Shown: positions 1 through 9,513 of the stretch, one piece after another | How positions within the stretch are numbered: position 1 is the stretch's first letter | Layout: the number at the start of each line of letters is the position of its first letter | Program-made: the position numbers and the translations under genes | Notes under the pieces: generated by a model | Databases searched by the model: none | Seen by the model: only the letters and a program-made list of their open reading frames with translations | Told to the model about the DNA's origin: nothing | Assembly: GCA_003280995.1 (NCBI GenBank) | Contig: QCDG01000013.1 | Span: 1 to 39,164 of the forward strand | DNA: 39,164 nt | Direction of reading: 5' to 3' | Source of the DNA: Prochlorococcus sp. AG-355-A09 | GTDB taxonomy: Bacteria; Cyanobacteriota; Cyanobacteriia; PCC-6307; Cyanobiaceae

Positions 1-1
1 A

Positions 2-1366
2 AGAGTTGTAGTTGCTGCATGTCAGGAGTTGCATTATCAATACTTTAAAGAAGTTAATTCAAAGAAAATTATTATTGGATATGATCGTAGATTTATGGCT
101 TGTGAATTTGCTAAGCAAATAGTGCCTTTTGTAAGAGGGTGTGGGTTCGAACCGATCTTATCAAATAGTTTTGTTACAACACCCTCTTGTAGTTTCTATG
201 CAAAAGAAGTCGGTTGTCTTGGAGCGTTAGTAATTACAGCAAGTCATAATCCATATAATTGGCTGGGTCTGAAAATAAAGAGCTTTAATGGATGTTCTGT
301 TGACGAATCTTTTACAAGTGAAGTCGAAAAAAGATTAATGCTCGGAAATTCAATTGAAAAAATAGATGGTGTTAATCAATTGGTAGATATTAAGAAATTT
401 CATTTAGATAGAATTAAATCCCTTTTTGATATTGACTTTATTTCCAACAGATTGAAAAAAATGAAATTGAGAATTTTTATAGATTCTATGCATGGTTCAG
501 CTGCAAATTGTATGGCTGAGGTTTTTGCTTCTAATGATTTAGAAGTTATTTCAGAAATAAGGAAAGATGCTGATCCTTTTTTTGGAGGAAAACCTCCTGA
601 ACCTCTTTTAAATTATGCAGATGATCTGAATCAAATACTAATGAAAAATTCAACAAATGATGTGAAAACTCTAGGAATTATATTTGATGGTGATGGTGAT
701 AGAATTGCGGCAATTGATGAAAAAGGAAGATACTCTAGCACCCAAGATTTACTCCCATACTTTATAAACTATTTGGGAGAAATTAAAAATAATTCTTATC
801 CAGTTTTAAAGACTGTTAGTGGTTCAGATATTATTAAAAATATATCAGAGAGTCAAAATAGAGAAGTTTTTGAACTTCCAGTTGGTTTTAAATATATTGC
901 TGAAAAAATGATTAAAGAGAAAATATTTATTGGAGGAGAGGAATCTGGGGGAGTTGGTTTTGGTGACTTTATGCCTGAAAGAGACGCTCTATATGCAGCG
1001 ATGGTTTTATTAAATGGAATTGCTGAAAAATCTCAATATTTATATGAAACCTTAGATGAAATTCAAGAAGATTTTGGGCCAAGTTTTTATAAAAGAATTG
1101 ATATTAAATTTCCAAATCAGTCAGAAAAAAATAATGTAGAAGAATTTATCATAGATAATATTCCTGAGAATATTAATAGTCACAAGTTAGAAAGTATCTC
1201 AAAGATTGATGGAATAAAGTTGAGAATTGATAAAAATTTTTGGCTTCTTTTTAGGTTTTCAGGAACGGAACCTCTTTTAAGGTTATATTGTGAAGCACCA
1301 AAAGAATCTTATTTAGATGAGTTATTACAATGGGGTCAAGTATTTATAAATTTGGAAGGAAAATAA
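2..1366 (+). CDS. Phosphoglucomutase/phosphomannomutase family protein (5' end outside window)
   Basis: This is an alpha-D-phosphohexomutase, which interconverts hexose 1- and 6-phosphates through a phosphoserine enzyme and feeds cytosolic glycogen, nucleotide-sugar and envelope synthesis. The reading frame is open to base 2, so the N-terminus is missing; a TTG at 29 is internal and not a start. About 454 residues are visible, close to a complete protein of the family. Landmarks are the catalytic serine loop TASHNP, the metal-binding FDGDGDR, the sugar-binding GGEESGG and the C-terminal phosphate-binding FSGTEPLLR. It stops two bases before the next gene's ATG, so the two are probably co-transcribed. 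Preference for glucose or mannose cannot be read from the motifs. Confidence 0.9.
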   Translation, partial: RVVVAACQELHYQYFKEVNSKKIIIGYDRRFMACEFAKQIVPFVRGCGFEPILSNSFVTTPSCSFYAKEVGCLGALVITASHNPYNWLGLKIKSFNGCSVDESFTSEVEKRLMLGNSIEKIDGVNQLVDIKKFHLDRIKSLFDIDFISNRLKKMKLRIFIDSMHGSAANCMAEVFASNDLEVISEIRKDADPFFGGKPPEPLLNYADDLNQILMKNSTNDVKTLGIIFDGDGDRIAAIDEKGRYSSTQDLLPYFINYLGEIKNNSYPVLKTVSGSDIIKNISESQNREVFELPVGFKYIAEKMIKEKIFIGGEESGGVGFGDFMPERDALYAAMVLLNGIAEKSQYLYETLDEIQEDFGPSFYKRIDIKFPNQSEKNNVEEFIIDNIPENINSHKLESISKIDGIKLRIDKNFWLLFRFSGTEPLLRLYCEAPKESYLDELLQWGQVFINLEGK

Positions 1367-1368
1367 GG

Positions 1369-1944
1369 ATGAAAAATTTATATTTAGCTAGTAAGAATAA
1401 AGGTAAAATCGAAGAATATAAGAAATTGCTTTCTGGTGTTAATTGTAAATTATTACTCCAGCCAGATTCAATAGAAATTGAAGAGGATGGACTGACATTT
1501 AGAGATAATGCAATTAAAAAAGCAAGTGAAGTTTCGAGAAAAACAAATAATTTCTCAATAGCAGATGATTCAGGAATTTGTATTGAAGCTCTAAATGGTA
1601 AGCCTGGCATTTACTCATCTAGATATGAAGAAAATGATCAAAAGAGAATTGAACGAGTTTTAAAAGAACTTGATGGAGTTCAAAATAGAAGTGCTTTCTT
1701 TATTGCTAATATTTGTGTTTGTTCCCCAAATAGTGAAGTGATTATTGAATCTGAGGCCAAATGTCATGGCAATATTACTTTAAAACCGAGAGGAAAAGGT
1801 GGTTTTGGGTATGATCCAATTTTTGAGGAGAGTTATACCAGATTAACTTTTGCAGAAATGAGTAATGATATTAAAGACTCTTGTAGTCATAGAGGTAAAG
1901 CTTTTAAAAAAATTATTCCAGATTTAATTGAAATTTTTTCTTAA
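1369..1944 (+). CDS. rdgB: Non-canonical purine NTP pyrophosphatase (RdgB/HAM1 family)
   Basis: This cytosolic house-cleaning enzyme hydrolyses dITP, ITP and XTP to monophosphates, keeping deaminated purines out of DNA and RNA. The 191-residue protein starts with the family N-terminus LYLASKNKGKIEEYK, followed by ADDSGICIEAL (the DDSGL-type motif), a GIYSSRY segment, and GKGGFGYDPIF with the C-terminal SHRGKA. The frame stays open upstream to 1330, but the ATG at 1369 fits the family start, follows AAGG and lies just after the mutase stop codon. It is convergent with the next gene, with a two-base gap. Confidence 0.93.
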   Translation: MKNLYLASKNKGKIEEYKKLLSGVNCKLLLQPDSIEIEEDGLTFRDNAIKKASEVSRKTNNFSIADDSGICIEALNGKPGIYSSRYEENDQKRIERVLKELDGVQNRSAFFIANICVCSPNSEVIIESEAKCHGNITLKPRGKGGFGYDPIFEESYTRLTFAEMSNDIKDSCSHRGKAFKKIIPDLIEIFS

Positions 1945-1946
1945 AT

Positions 1947-3431
1947 TCAATTAACCCAAGATCCATGAAGGCCATGAGGAATTGCAATGGGTAATTCATA
2001 AACAGCTAATTCTTTTAAGTCTTTTGCGTCTAATATAACTAAATCGCTTCCTCTTCTTTCTCCGTTCCATAGAAGTATAAATAAAAATCCCTCATCTTCT
2101 TTTGAAGATTTTTCTAATGGAACCATAATTGGTTCACTTACGAATCCACTTGGACCTGCTGACCAATAAATCTCTTCCTTAGAAGTTAAGTTTATTTTTT
2201 TTATTGCTTGAAGTGGAGCGTTCCCCAGCTTTTGAGATGTGCTTGCCATCCAACTAAAAGTTGCTTTTAATCCTAAATTTTTAGGATTAACAACAGCAAA
2301 TTCACAACATTGTTCACTTAAAGTTTCAAGTTCACTAGTTTTTTTCTTAAGATCGATAACTGATCTTTTCAGTTTTCCTTCTGGATATTTATCAAAGTCA
2401 ATATCCCTAAAATTCTCGTCTGGACCAACTGATGGGAAATCATCATAGAAAATACTATCCAATACGATTTTGGAATCTTTTTCAAATGCATTTACATGAT
2501 GAAAAACGAATCCTTCTGGGGCATCAATTGTTAACGGTGGCTGACCTCTAAATAATCCACTTTCTCTGGGGATGATAAAAAACTTTGCCTTTTTATTTAG
2601 GTTTGACTTTAGACATTGTGCTGCTCCTCTTTGACCCATTACAAATGGAAGAGGATTGAAATCAATAGCATTCTGTAAAAATATTGCCCAATTAGTTGTA
2701 ATTGCAAAATCATGCAGGAATGCAAAGCCATTAAAAGTATCTTTTCTATCGAAAATGAGCTCTCCAGAATTTGTACCAGCATTATTAAATTCCATTAATC
2801 TAATGGTACTTTTCGGCCCGGTTTGCACTCCAAAAGTGACTAAAAGTTCTGAAGATGCATTTGAGTTTAGGTCTGTTTTTGGATGGGCACTGAATGCTTC
2901 GTTAGGCTTGAGTACCCCTTTTAATGTTGTTAAACCAATAGTTTCAAGACTATCCGGATCCATTGCATGAGGACCGGCTGCTTCCCATAATGCGAGAATT
3001 TCATCTCCTAATTTAATGACATGAGTATTAGCGATATTCTTAAATTTTAGATCTAATGCATTATTTAAAATTCCTCCATTTTTTTGTGTCCCAAAAACAC
3101 CTCTATAAATAAATTTATTTATTTTTTCTTCTTCCAAGAAGCCTTTAGTCTTAACAAATCTATTTGTTAAGAACGGCTGACCATTTTCGAACTTTATGCA
3201 CGTGATCATTCCATCACCGTCAAATGGATGATGAACCCATTGTCCGCCTCTCTCTAATATTCCTGGTCCATTTCTTAATAATGTTCCATTCAAATTTTTA
3301 ATATTATTACCTTTGCTAATTTTTAGAAGTTCCTTTGTTAACTCCTTTTCTACATTTTGATACGCACTTGACCAATTTTCTTTATTAAAACTTTTAAATT
3401 TATCAATTTTTTTATCTTGTAAATTAGTCAC
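1947..3431 (-). CDS. Carotenoid cleavage oxygenase (RPE65/CCD family)
   Basis: This is a 494-residue non-haem iron dioxygenase of the carotenoid/apocarotenoid cleavage family. The four histidines that hold Fe(II) sit in recognisable contexts: AHPKTD, FLHDFAIT, FVFHHVNAFE and the C-terminal IPHGLHGSW. The N-terminal RNGPG and WVHHPFDGDGM segments are also typical of the seven-bladed propeller fold. The substrate is not evident; cyanobacterial relatives cleave beta-carotene derivatives or apocarotenals to retinal-type products. No rhodopsin gene is in the window, so a retinal supply role is not supported here. It has its own divergent-free position after rdgB and looks monocistronic. Confidence 0.9.
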   Translation of the reverse strand: MTNLQDKKIDKFKSFNKENWSSAYQNVEKELTKELLKISKGNNIKNLNGTLLRNGPGILERGGQWVHHPFDGDGMITCIKFENGQPFLTNRFVKTKGFLEEEKINKFIYRGVFGTQKNGGILNNALDLKFKNIANTHVIKLGDEILALWEAAGPHAMDPDSLETIGLTTLKGVLKPNEAFSAHPKTDLNSNASSELLVTFGVQTGPKSTIRLMEFNNAGTNSGELIFDRKDTFNGFAFLHDFAITTNWAIFLQNAIDFNPLPFVMGQRGAAQCLKSNLNKKAKFFIIPRESGLFRGQPPLTIDAPEGFVFHHVNAFEKDSKIVLDSIFYDDFPSVGPDENFRDIDFDKYPEGKLKRSVIDLKKKTSELETLSEQCCEFAVVNPKNLGLKATFSWMASTSQKLGNAPLQAIKKINLTSKEEIYWSAGPSGFVSEPIMVPLEKSSKEDEGFLFILLWNGERRGSDLVILDAKDLKELAVYELPIAIPHGLHGSWVN

Positions 3432-3502
3432 ACTAAAATAGTCACTTTGTATATTTTCGCCAAAAATAAACTGAATTGTGGCTGATTCGAAAAATTCCTA
3501 TT

Positions 3503-4108
3503 TTATTGATTTTCTAGCATGCCTTTACTGCTTGGTATTGAATCAGATCTTCTTAGATCTATTTCGGTAGCCATTCTCATCGCTCGTGAAAAAGCTTTAA
3601 AGCAAGCCTCAACTATATGATGAGAGTTACTGCCTCTTATTTGGTTAATATGCAAAGTAATCCCACTGTTATTTACAAATGCTATAAAAAATTCTTTCAC
3701 TAGTTCAGTATCATAATTTCCTATTCTAGGAGCGTTTAATTGAAGATCATAAGATAGATGTGGTCTACCGGAACAGTCTAAAGTCACTTGAACTAATGCT
3801 TCATCTAATGGGGCAAAAAAATGTCCAAATCTACTGATTCCTTTTCTTTCTCCCAAGGCTTTTGAAAATGCTTTGCCTAATGCAATTCCTACATCTTCAT
3901 TCGTATGGTGATCATCAATATGGGTATCTCCAATTGCTTTTATTTTTAAATCGAATAAACCATGACTGGATATTTGATGGAGCATATGATCTAAGAATGG
4001 TATCCCGGTTTCAATCTCGGAAATCCCATTCCCATCCAAGTTTATAAATACAGCAATATCTGTTTCATTCGTTTTTCTTTTTATTTCAGATTGCCTTAGA
4101 GATGACAT
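3503..4108 (-). CDS. hisB: Imidazoleglycerol-phosphate dehydratase
   Basis: It catalyses the sixth step of histidine biosynthesis, imidazoleglycerol phosphate to imidazoleacetol phosphate, in the cytosol. At 201 residues it is the monofunctional bacterial and plant form without the fused phosphatase found in enterobacteria. Both duplicated metal-binding histidine motifs are present: [16 protein letters not shown] in the first half and [14 protein letters not shown] in the second, along with the start motif [11 protein letters not shown]. It lies 20 bases downstream of fabI on the same strand, so co-transcription is possible, although the pathways are unrelated; scattered his genes are normal in cyanobacteria. 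Confidence 0.96.
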   Translation of the reverse strand: MSSLRQSEIKRKTNETDIAVFINLDGNGISEIETGIPFLDHMLHQISSHGLFDLKIKAIGDTHIDDHHTNEDVGIALGKAFSKALGERKGISRFGHFFAPLDEALVQVTLDCSGRPHLSYDLQLNAPRIGNYDTELVKEFFIAFVNNSGITLHINQIRGSNSHHIVEACFKAFSRAMRMATEIDLRRSDSIPSSKGMLENQ

Positions 4109-4128
4109 TTTTATGCAAAAAATTTAGT

Positions 4129-4911
4129 TTACATTCCATTAATGCAGTAACCCGCATCAACATAAATTGTTTGGCCTGAAATGCCGCTAGAAAGATCACT
4201 TAATAAAAAAGCAGCAGTATTGCCTACTTCTGTTTGAGTGACTGTTCTGCGTAAAGGAGCCTTTTCTTCAACATTGTGAATCATATCTAAAATGCCACCT
4301 ATAGCCGAACTAGCAAGTGTTCTTATAGGCCCAGCACTTATTGCATTAACTCTGACTTGTTTTTCGGGTCCAAGTTCTGCAGAAAGATATCTTACTGAAG
4401 CTTCTAAAGCTGCTTTTGCAACTCCCATCACGTTGTAGTTAGGAATCGCCCTCTCTGATCCCAAATAAGTTAATGAGACAACACCAGCACCATCACTAAA
4501 AAGTGGTTTTGCTGCTTTACATAAAGGTGCTAATGAGTATGCACTTATATTAAGAGCCCTATCAAAACCCTCTGAAGTGGTAGCACTATAATCTCCAATC
4601 AATTCATCGCGTCCTGCAAATGCTAGGCAGTGAACTAATCCGTCAATTTGCCCCCAATTATCTTTTATATTTTTAAAGATTTCTTCAATTTGAGCTGGAT
4701 TTTGAACATCTAGAGGCAAAAATAAAGATGGATTTAAAGGTTCAGTTAGTTCTCTAACTTTAGATTCGAATCTTCCCTTATCATCAGGTAAATATGTGAT
4801 TCCAAGTTCTGCGCCAGCTTTTGAAAGTTGTTGAGCGATACCCCATGCTATTGAACGATTGTTGGCAATTCCTGTAACAAGAATTTTTTTGCCAGTTAGA
4901 TTTAGAAGCAT
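4129..4911 (-). CDS. fabI: Enoyl-[acyl-carrier-protein] reductase (NADH)
   Basis: It carries out the last reductive step of each fatty-acid elongation cycle (type II FAS). The 260-residue protein is a short-chain dehydrogenase of the FabI type. GIANNRSIAWGIA near the N-terminus is the variant glycine motif of FabI, and YNVMGVAKAALEASVRY carries the catalytic Tyr and Lys six residues apart (Y-x6-K), which separates FabI from FabG-type reductases (Y-x3-K). The C-terminal GHTIYVDAG-like segment (SGQTIYVDAGYCI) closes the fold. It is the first gene of a probable fabI-hisB unit and is divergent from the thioredoxin-fold gene at 5017. Confidence 0.96.
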   Translation of the reverse strand: MLLNLTGKKILVTGIANNRSIAWGIAQQLSKAGAELGITYLPDDKGRFESKVRELTEPLNPSLFLPLDVQNPAQIEEIFKNIKDNWGQIDGLVHCLAFAGRDELIGDYSATTSEGFDRALNISAYSLAPLCKAAKPLFSDGAGVVSLTYLGSERAIPNYNVMGVAKAALEASVRYLSAELGPEKQVRVNAISAGPIRTLASSAIGGILDMIHNVEEKAPLRRTVTQTEVGNTAAFLLSDLSSGISGQTIYVDAGYCINGM

Positions 4912-5016
4912 TTTGTTTATTATTTCTATTATTCTCCTATATAAAAGTACCTATCTTTACGGATTACTGCAAAATATACAATAATTTTCAAATATCAAAG
5001 AATTTTTAATTTAAAC

Positions 5017-5610
5017 ATGGTCAGGACAAATTCTATGGTTTTGGAATTAGGTTTTCGATTACCCAATTTCCAAATGTTAAATGCTAATTCTTCAAAAAAT
5101 GAATATTTTAATTCTCATAATCTAGATAATCGGCATTTACTTTTAATGTTTATTTGCGCCCATTGTCCATTTGTTAAATATATTGAGAATCAAATTTTCA
5201 CCTTAAGTAAAGAAATTGAAAATACAGTTCAAACAGTTGCAATCTCTAGTAATGATATTGTCACTCACCCTTCAGATTCTCCTAAAAATTTGAGATTACA
5301 AGCACAATCTCAGAGATGGAGTTTTCCATATTTATATGATGAAAATCAAAATTTTGCTAAGGAATTAAAAGCGGCTTGCACCCCAGATTTTTATCTTTTT
5401 TCAAATGAAGGAAATGGTGATTTTTTATTGTTTTATCATGGCCAATTAGACGATAGTAGGCCAGGTAATGACATCCCTCTATCTGGAAAAGATTTGCGCT
5501 CTGCTGTAAAAGATTTGAATCAAGATTATTCTTATCCTTCAAATCAGATTCCTTCTTTAGGTTGCAATATAAAATGGACTCCTGGCAAAGAACCGAGTTG
5601 GTTTAAGTGA
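5017..5610 (+). CDS. Thioredoxin-fold / peroxiredoxin-like protein
   Basis: This 197-residue protein has a thioredoxin-like fold of the AhpC/TSA and redoxin group. The segment FICAHCPFVKYIENQI carries a C47-x-x-C50 pair at the position of the thioredoxin active site, and ACTPDFYLF contains the cis-proline-type region with another cysteine. The protein is probably a cytosolic thiol reductase or peroxidase-like enzyme; cyanobacterial genomes commonly carry such a PRX-like protein of unproven substrate. An alternative start is the second Met seven codons in (MVLELGF), which matches the typical family N-terminus. It is divergent from fabI. Confidence 0.75.
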   Translation: MVRTNSMVLELGFRLPNFQMLNANSSKNEYFNSHNLDNRHLLLMFICAHCPFVKYIENQIFTLSKEIENTVQTVAISSNDIVTHPSDSPKNLRLQAQSQRWSFPYLYDENQNFAKELKAACTPDFYLFSNEGNGDFLLFYHGQLDDSRPGNDIPLSGKDLRSAVKDLNQDYSYPSNQIPSLGCNIKWTPGKEPSWFK

Positions 5611-5663
5611 ATTAAAATGTTTTTTTACCCATACAAATCTGGTTTAGGGTTAATATATTCACT

Positions 5664-6869
5664 ATGCAAATACCTCCATTTACTTTAGATAGGCAGTTCC
5701 AAGAAATTGGCACTCAAATTGAGAGTGAGGTATTTAAAGTTTTAAAAGGGGGCCAGTATATTGGAGGACAAGAGATTGCTAAATTTGAGGAGAGTTTTTC
5801 TAATCTGATTGGTGTTAAAAATACCATTGGATGTAATAGTGGAACTGATGCTTTAGTTTTGGCTTTGCGAGCATTAGATATTGGCGTGGGTGACGAAGTT
5901 ATTACCTCATCTTTTAGCTTTTTTGCCACTGCAGAGGCTATTAGTGCAGTTGGTGCTAATCCTATTTTGGTAGATATAGATCCTGAAACTTATCTCATTA
6001 ATACTGAACTAATAGAACAAGAAATAAATTCTAATACCAAGGCAATTATGCCAGTTCATCTATTTGGGAACGCAGTGAATATGACCTTTATAAAATCATT
6101 GGCCAACAAATATGACTTAAAAGTAATCGAAGATTGTGCTCAGGCAACATGCACAATGTGGGGAAATTCCAAAGTTGGTAGTATCGGTGATATAGGTTGT
6201 TTCAGCTTTTTCCCTACTAAAAATTTAGGAGCTGCTGGAGATGGTGGAGCAGTAACAACTTCAGATCAAAAGATTGCAAAAAAAATTAGAGAATTAGCTG
6301 TTCATGGGAGCCCATTAAGATATCACCATACTCAAATTGGATATAACAGCAGACTTGATACCATTCAAGCCGCCATATTAAATATCAAAATTAAATATAT
6401 TTCTAAGTGGATTAGTAATCGTCAAAAAATCGCCAACAATTATATTAATCTATTAGAAAAAAATCCATTTATTAGTTTTCCAAAAATTAGCTCTGATTCA
6501 ATTTCCCATTCTTGGAATCAATTTGTCATCAAATTAAGAAACGATAAATATTTTTTAAATGAAGATTATTCAAATTTATTTGATACTGATTGCAAAAAAT
6601 ACTATTCATTAAGGAATTTGGTAAAACAACAACTTTTTGAAAACGGTATTAATTCAATTATTTATTATCCAATTCCAATACACGCACAAATAGCATATAA
6701 AAATAAAAATTTTTCTAGAACAAAACTCATAAATACAGAGAGAATTTGTACAGAAGTTCTTAGTCTTCCAATGTTTCCTGAAATTTCTTATGAAGAGCAA
6801 GTTTATGTAGCAGAAAATTTAAATAAAGTTTTAAAGAATTGTATAGAGGAAATTCAAATTTCAGCATAA
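5664..6869 (+). CDS. DegT/DnrJ/EryC1/StrS family PLP aminotransferase
   Basis: This 401-residue enzyme belongs to the sugar-nucleotide aminotransferase family, which installs amino groups on keto-sugars destined for lipopolysaccharide O-chains or other glycans. GCNSGTDALVLALRAL is the cofactor phosphate-binding region, EDCAQA contains the Asp that contacts the pyridine nitrogen, and FSFFPTKNLGAAGDGG places the Schiff-base lysine at about residue 186. Later motifs IGYNSRLDTIQAAIL and YYPIPIHAQ are also typical. No other sugar-modification genes are adjacent, so the substrate is unknown. Its 3' end overlaps the convergent photolyase gene by 16 bases. Confidence 0.9.
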   Translation: MQIPPFTLDRQFQEIGTQIESEVFKVLKGGQYIGGQEIAKFEESFSNLIGVKNTIGCNSGTDALVLALRALDIGVGDEVITSSFSFFATAEAISAVGANPILVDIDPETYLINTELIEQEINSNTKAIMPVHLFGNAVNMTFIKSLANKYDLKVIEDCAQATCTMWGNSKVGSIGDIGCFSFFPTKNLGAAGDGGAVTTSDQKIAKKIRELAVHGSPLRYHHTQIGYNSRLDTIQAAILNIKIKYISKWISNRQKIANNYINLLEKNPFISFPKISSDSISHSWNQFVIKLRNDKYFLNEDYSNLFDTDCKKYYSLRNLVKQQLFENGINSIIYYPIPIHAQIAYKNKNFSRTKLINTERICTEVLSLPMFPEISYEEQVYVAENLNKVLKNCIEEIQISA

Positions 6870-8290
6870 AGTGATTTAAATAATCTTTGTTGTATGTTGT
6901 GATTGACAATAGGACTTGAATAATTATTTTTTTCTAAATTAGATATCTCACCATTTAATAATTCTGAATTTGAAACTTTAGATAATTCAGGAATCCAATA
7001 TTTTATATATTCGCAAATAGGATCAAATTTTTTTGCTTGGGTATATGGATTAAAAATTCTAAGTGGTTTTGGATCCATACCGCTACTGGCGCTCCACTGC
7101 CATCCCCCATTATTTGCAGCTAAGTCTCCATCAACCAATGTCTCCATAAATTTTTTCTCGCCCATTTGCCAATTGCATATAAGATCTTTTACTAGAAATG
7201 AAGCGACTATCATCCTACATCTGTTATGCATCCAGCCAGTACTATTTAGTTGACGCATCGCAGCATCAACTATAGGTACTCCGGTCTCTCCATTGCTCCA
7301 ATGTTGAAACCATTCATTATTGTTTTGCCATGGAAAGTGATCCCATTTTTTTCTATATGGACCTTTCTCTAGCTCTGGGAAATGGAATAAGCAATGTTGA
7401 TAAAATTCACGCCAAACAAGTTCTTTTTGCCAAGTTTCAATTGATAGGTAATTTTCTTGATTTGCAAAACTTGAATTTAAATTTAATGTTGCGTTCCATA
7501 CTTTTCTAATGCTGATGGTGCCGAATCTGAGAGATGCACTTAGAAATGATGTCCCATCATGGGAAGGAAAATCTCTTGCAGAATTATAAGAATATATTTT
7601 TTTTTCGTTAATGAAGTTTTCTAATAATGTTTCTGCAGCATTCTCTCCAGGTCTACATGGACAAATATTCGAACCAGGAAATTTGATATTTTTGAGAAAT
7701 TTATCTAGAACAGAATCAGATGAATTTATTGTCTTATTTTCCTTAAATTTATTATCTATATCTTTAAACTGGAAAACGATTTTATCTTGGTCATATGAAC
7801 CTAATAAATTCATTTTTGATTTAAGGTTTTTATAAAAAGGTCCATAAACTGAATAAGGATTTTTATTCCCTGAAAATATTTTTAAAGGTTCTACTAATAT
7901 GTGATCCCAAGTTTCAATAACTTGTATATTTTGTTCTTTTAAATTTTTTTTTATTTGTAAATCGCGATTAATCTCATAAGGTTCAATTGATCTATTCCAA
8001 AAAACAAATTTAGCATCTATTTTCTTTGCTAATTGAGGAATTATTAATAACGGATCTCCTTCTTCCATCACTAATCTACTACCCATTTTTTTCCAATTAT
8101 TTCCTAATTCTTGAAGCGAATTTCCTAGAAACCAAGCTCTTGAACTCGCATTGAAATCGTGTGAGTAATTTGTATCAAATATATAAGTTGAAGTAATAGC
8201 ATTTGATAATGAAAATGCTTTGATTAAAGCTTGATTATCAAATATTCTTAAATCCTTTCTATGCCAAAAAAGTATTCTGGGTTTATTCAT
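6854..8290 (-). CDS. phrA: Deoxyribodipyrimidine photolyase (cryptochrome/photolyase family)
   Basis: This is a light-driven repair enzyme that splits cyclobutane pyrimidine dimers using reduced FAD. The 478-residue protein has the N-terminal alpha/beta antenna domain (RILFWHRKDLRIFDNQAL) and the C-terminal helical FAD-binding domain, with LVWREFYQH, GVPIVDAAMRQL, TGWMHNRCRM and DGDLAANNGGWQW, the core flavin-binding motifs of class I photolyases. DPKPLRIFNP follows, as in repair-active enzymes. It overlaps the upstream Nudix gene by four bases (ATGA), which indicates translational coupling. This is consistent with life at high irradiance. A cryptochrome function cannot be excluded from sequence alone. 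Confidence 0.93.
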   Translation of the reverse strand: MNKPRILFWHRKDLRIFDNQALIKAFSLSNAITSTYIFDTNYSHDFNASSRAWFLGNSLQELGNNWKKMGSRLVMEEGDPLLIIPQLAKKIDAKFVFWNRSIEPYEINRDLQIKKNLKEQNIQVIETWDHILVEPLKIFSGNKNPYSVYGPFYKNLKSKMNLLGSYDQDKIVFQFKDIDNKFKENKTINSSDSVLDKFLKNIKFPGSNICPCRPGENAAETLLENFINEKKIYSYNSARDFPSHDGTSFLSASLRFGTISIRKVWNATLNLNSSFANQENYLSIETWQKELVWREFYQHCLFHFPELEKGPYRKKWDHFPWQNNNEWFQHWSNGETGVPIVDAAMRQLNSTGWMHNRCRMIVASFLVKDLICNWQMGEKKFMETLVDGDLAANNGGWQWSASSGMDPKPLRIFNPYTQAKKFDPICEYIKYWIPELSKVSNSELLNGEISNLEKNNYSSPIVNHNIQQRLFKSLYAEI

Positions 8291-8850
8291 AATTTATCTA
8301 AAAATTGTTTAGCTCTAAACCAAGCCGTCACGGTTTTTGCGTCAAGAATTTCATCCCCACTAGAAATAAGATTATCTAGTTCTTCGGGATCTAAAATTAA
8401 TACTTCTATATCTTCATCTAAATCTCCTTTAACCTCGGAATTGAGTTTGTCTAAGTCACGAGCTAAAAATAAATAAATTTCTTCATCTGCATAACCTGGA
8501 GCAGGGACAAGAGTTCCTAGTTCATCCCATTTGTTTGCACTGAATCCAGTCTCTTCTTGTATTTCCCTTTGAATTGAATTAATAGGTGTTTCACCTATTT
8601 CTAATGTACCTGCAGGAAATTCTAATAAATACCTTGAAACAGCAAATCTATATTGCCGAAGAATGATAACTTTATTGTCTGTTGTAATAGGCACAGCTAA
8701 TGCTGCCCCAGGATGCTTAATGTATCCATATTCACCTTCATGTCCATTTGGAAGCTCAATTCTATTTATTTCGAAACTAAATTTTTTTGACTTTAACTCA
8801 GATATTTTTTCTTTAAAAATGGATCTTTTTATAAGGTTTTTGTTGCCCAT
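8287..8850 (-). CDS. Nudix hydrolase (ADP-ribose pyrophosphatase-like)
   Basis: The 187-residue protein carries a complete Nudix box, GTLEIGETPINSIQREIQEE followed by TGF, matching GX5EX7REXXEEXGU. This box binds Mg2+ and hydrolyses nucleoside diphosphates linked to another group. The preceding RQYRFAVSRYLLEFPAG is characteristic of the ADP-sugar pyrophosphatase subfamily (NudF type), and APGYADEEIYLF follows as in those enzymes. It probably hydrolyses ADP-ribose or related ADP-sugars in the cytosol. Its stop codon overlaps the photolyase start, so the two are almost certainly one transcript. Confidence 0.88.
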   Translation of the reverse strand: MGNKNLIKRSIFKEKISELKSKKFSFEINRIELPNGHEGEYGYIKHPGAALAVPITTDNKVIILRQYRFAVSRYLLEFPAGTLEIGETPINSIQREIQEETGFSANKWDELGTLVPAPGYADEEIYLFLARDLDKLNSEVKGDLDEDIEVLILDPEELDNLISSGDEILDAKTVTAWFRAKQFLDKL

Positions 8851-8901
8851 AATTTTTAAATAAAAATAGCCTAACAGTTATTTTTTGGTTTTGTAAATCA
8901 T

Positions 8902-9477
8902 TTATATAGACCATTTTGGGACATCACACTTTGTGATTTTTTGGCTTCTACTTAAGATTTCAGAAAGTGGTGTAATAACGAAATTCCGATTCATGAATCT
9001 AGGGTGAGGTAATGTTAATTCCTCGTCAACCGTATGAAAATCTTCCCACCAAAGAATATCTAAATCGAGACATCTTGATAGCCATTTCTTACCCTTTGGC
9101 GTCTTTTCTCGTCCGAAAAAACTCTCTAACTTTTTTAACTTTTTTAAAAGTAATTTCGCGTTTTTAATTGATGGTTTAGGAAAAGAATTACTTTTTATAA
9201 GTAAGAGAGTATTTAAATAATTTGGCTGCTCATTTTCAACACCATGGGGTAATGTCTCATAAATTGAAGACCAAAAAAAGTTTGCCTGAAATTTGTTTTT
9301 CTCTCCTTTTTTTTTGTTGAAACTATCTCCCCACTCATTTATATTTTCCTCTATTTTTGGTTTGCAAATTAATAGTGACTCAAGAGGGCTTCCGAATTTA
9401 CTATCAATATTTGCTCCGAGGGATATACATAGTCCATTTTTGATATTAAGATTTGATAATTCCACTACAAAAAACAA
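8902..9477 (-). CDS. folK: 2-amino-4-hydroxy-6-hydroxymethyldihydropteridine pyrophosphokinase
   Basis: It transfers pyrophosphate from ATP to the pterin alcohol in folate biosynthesis (cytosol). The 191-residue protein has the N-terminal [16 protein letters not shown] motif, [18 protein letters not shown] with the expected ...QP.Y.N element, [24 protein letters not shown] containing the catalytic R...DLDIL, and [19 protein letters not shown]. These are all HPPK signatures in the right order. It contains a lysine-rich insertion around residues 50-65 compared with short HPPKs. It is divergent from chlD; the start codons are 36 bases apart, or 84 if chlD begins at its internal ATG. Confidence 0.93.
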   Translation of the reverse strand: MFFVVELSNLNIKNGLCISLGANIDSKFGSPLESLLICKPKIEENINEWGDSFNKKKGEKNKFQANFFWSSIYETLPHGVENEQPNYLNTLLLIKSNSFPKPSIKNAKLLLKKLKKLESFFGREKTPKGKKWLSRCLDLDILWWEDFHTVDEELTLPHPRFMNRNFVITPLSEILSRSQKITKCDVPKWSI

Positions 9478-9513
9478 AGTTATTGGATAAATTCTATATC
9501 AGGCATTTTTAAA

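Noticed and set aside
1947..3431. Carotenoid oxygenase as part of a rhodopsin light-harvesting system.
   Set aside because: No rhodopsin or retinal-related gene is in the window; the enzyme family has many other substrates.
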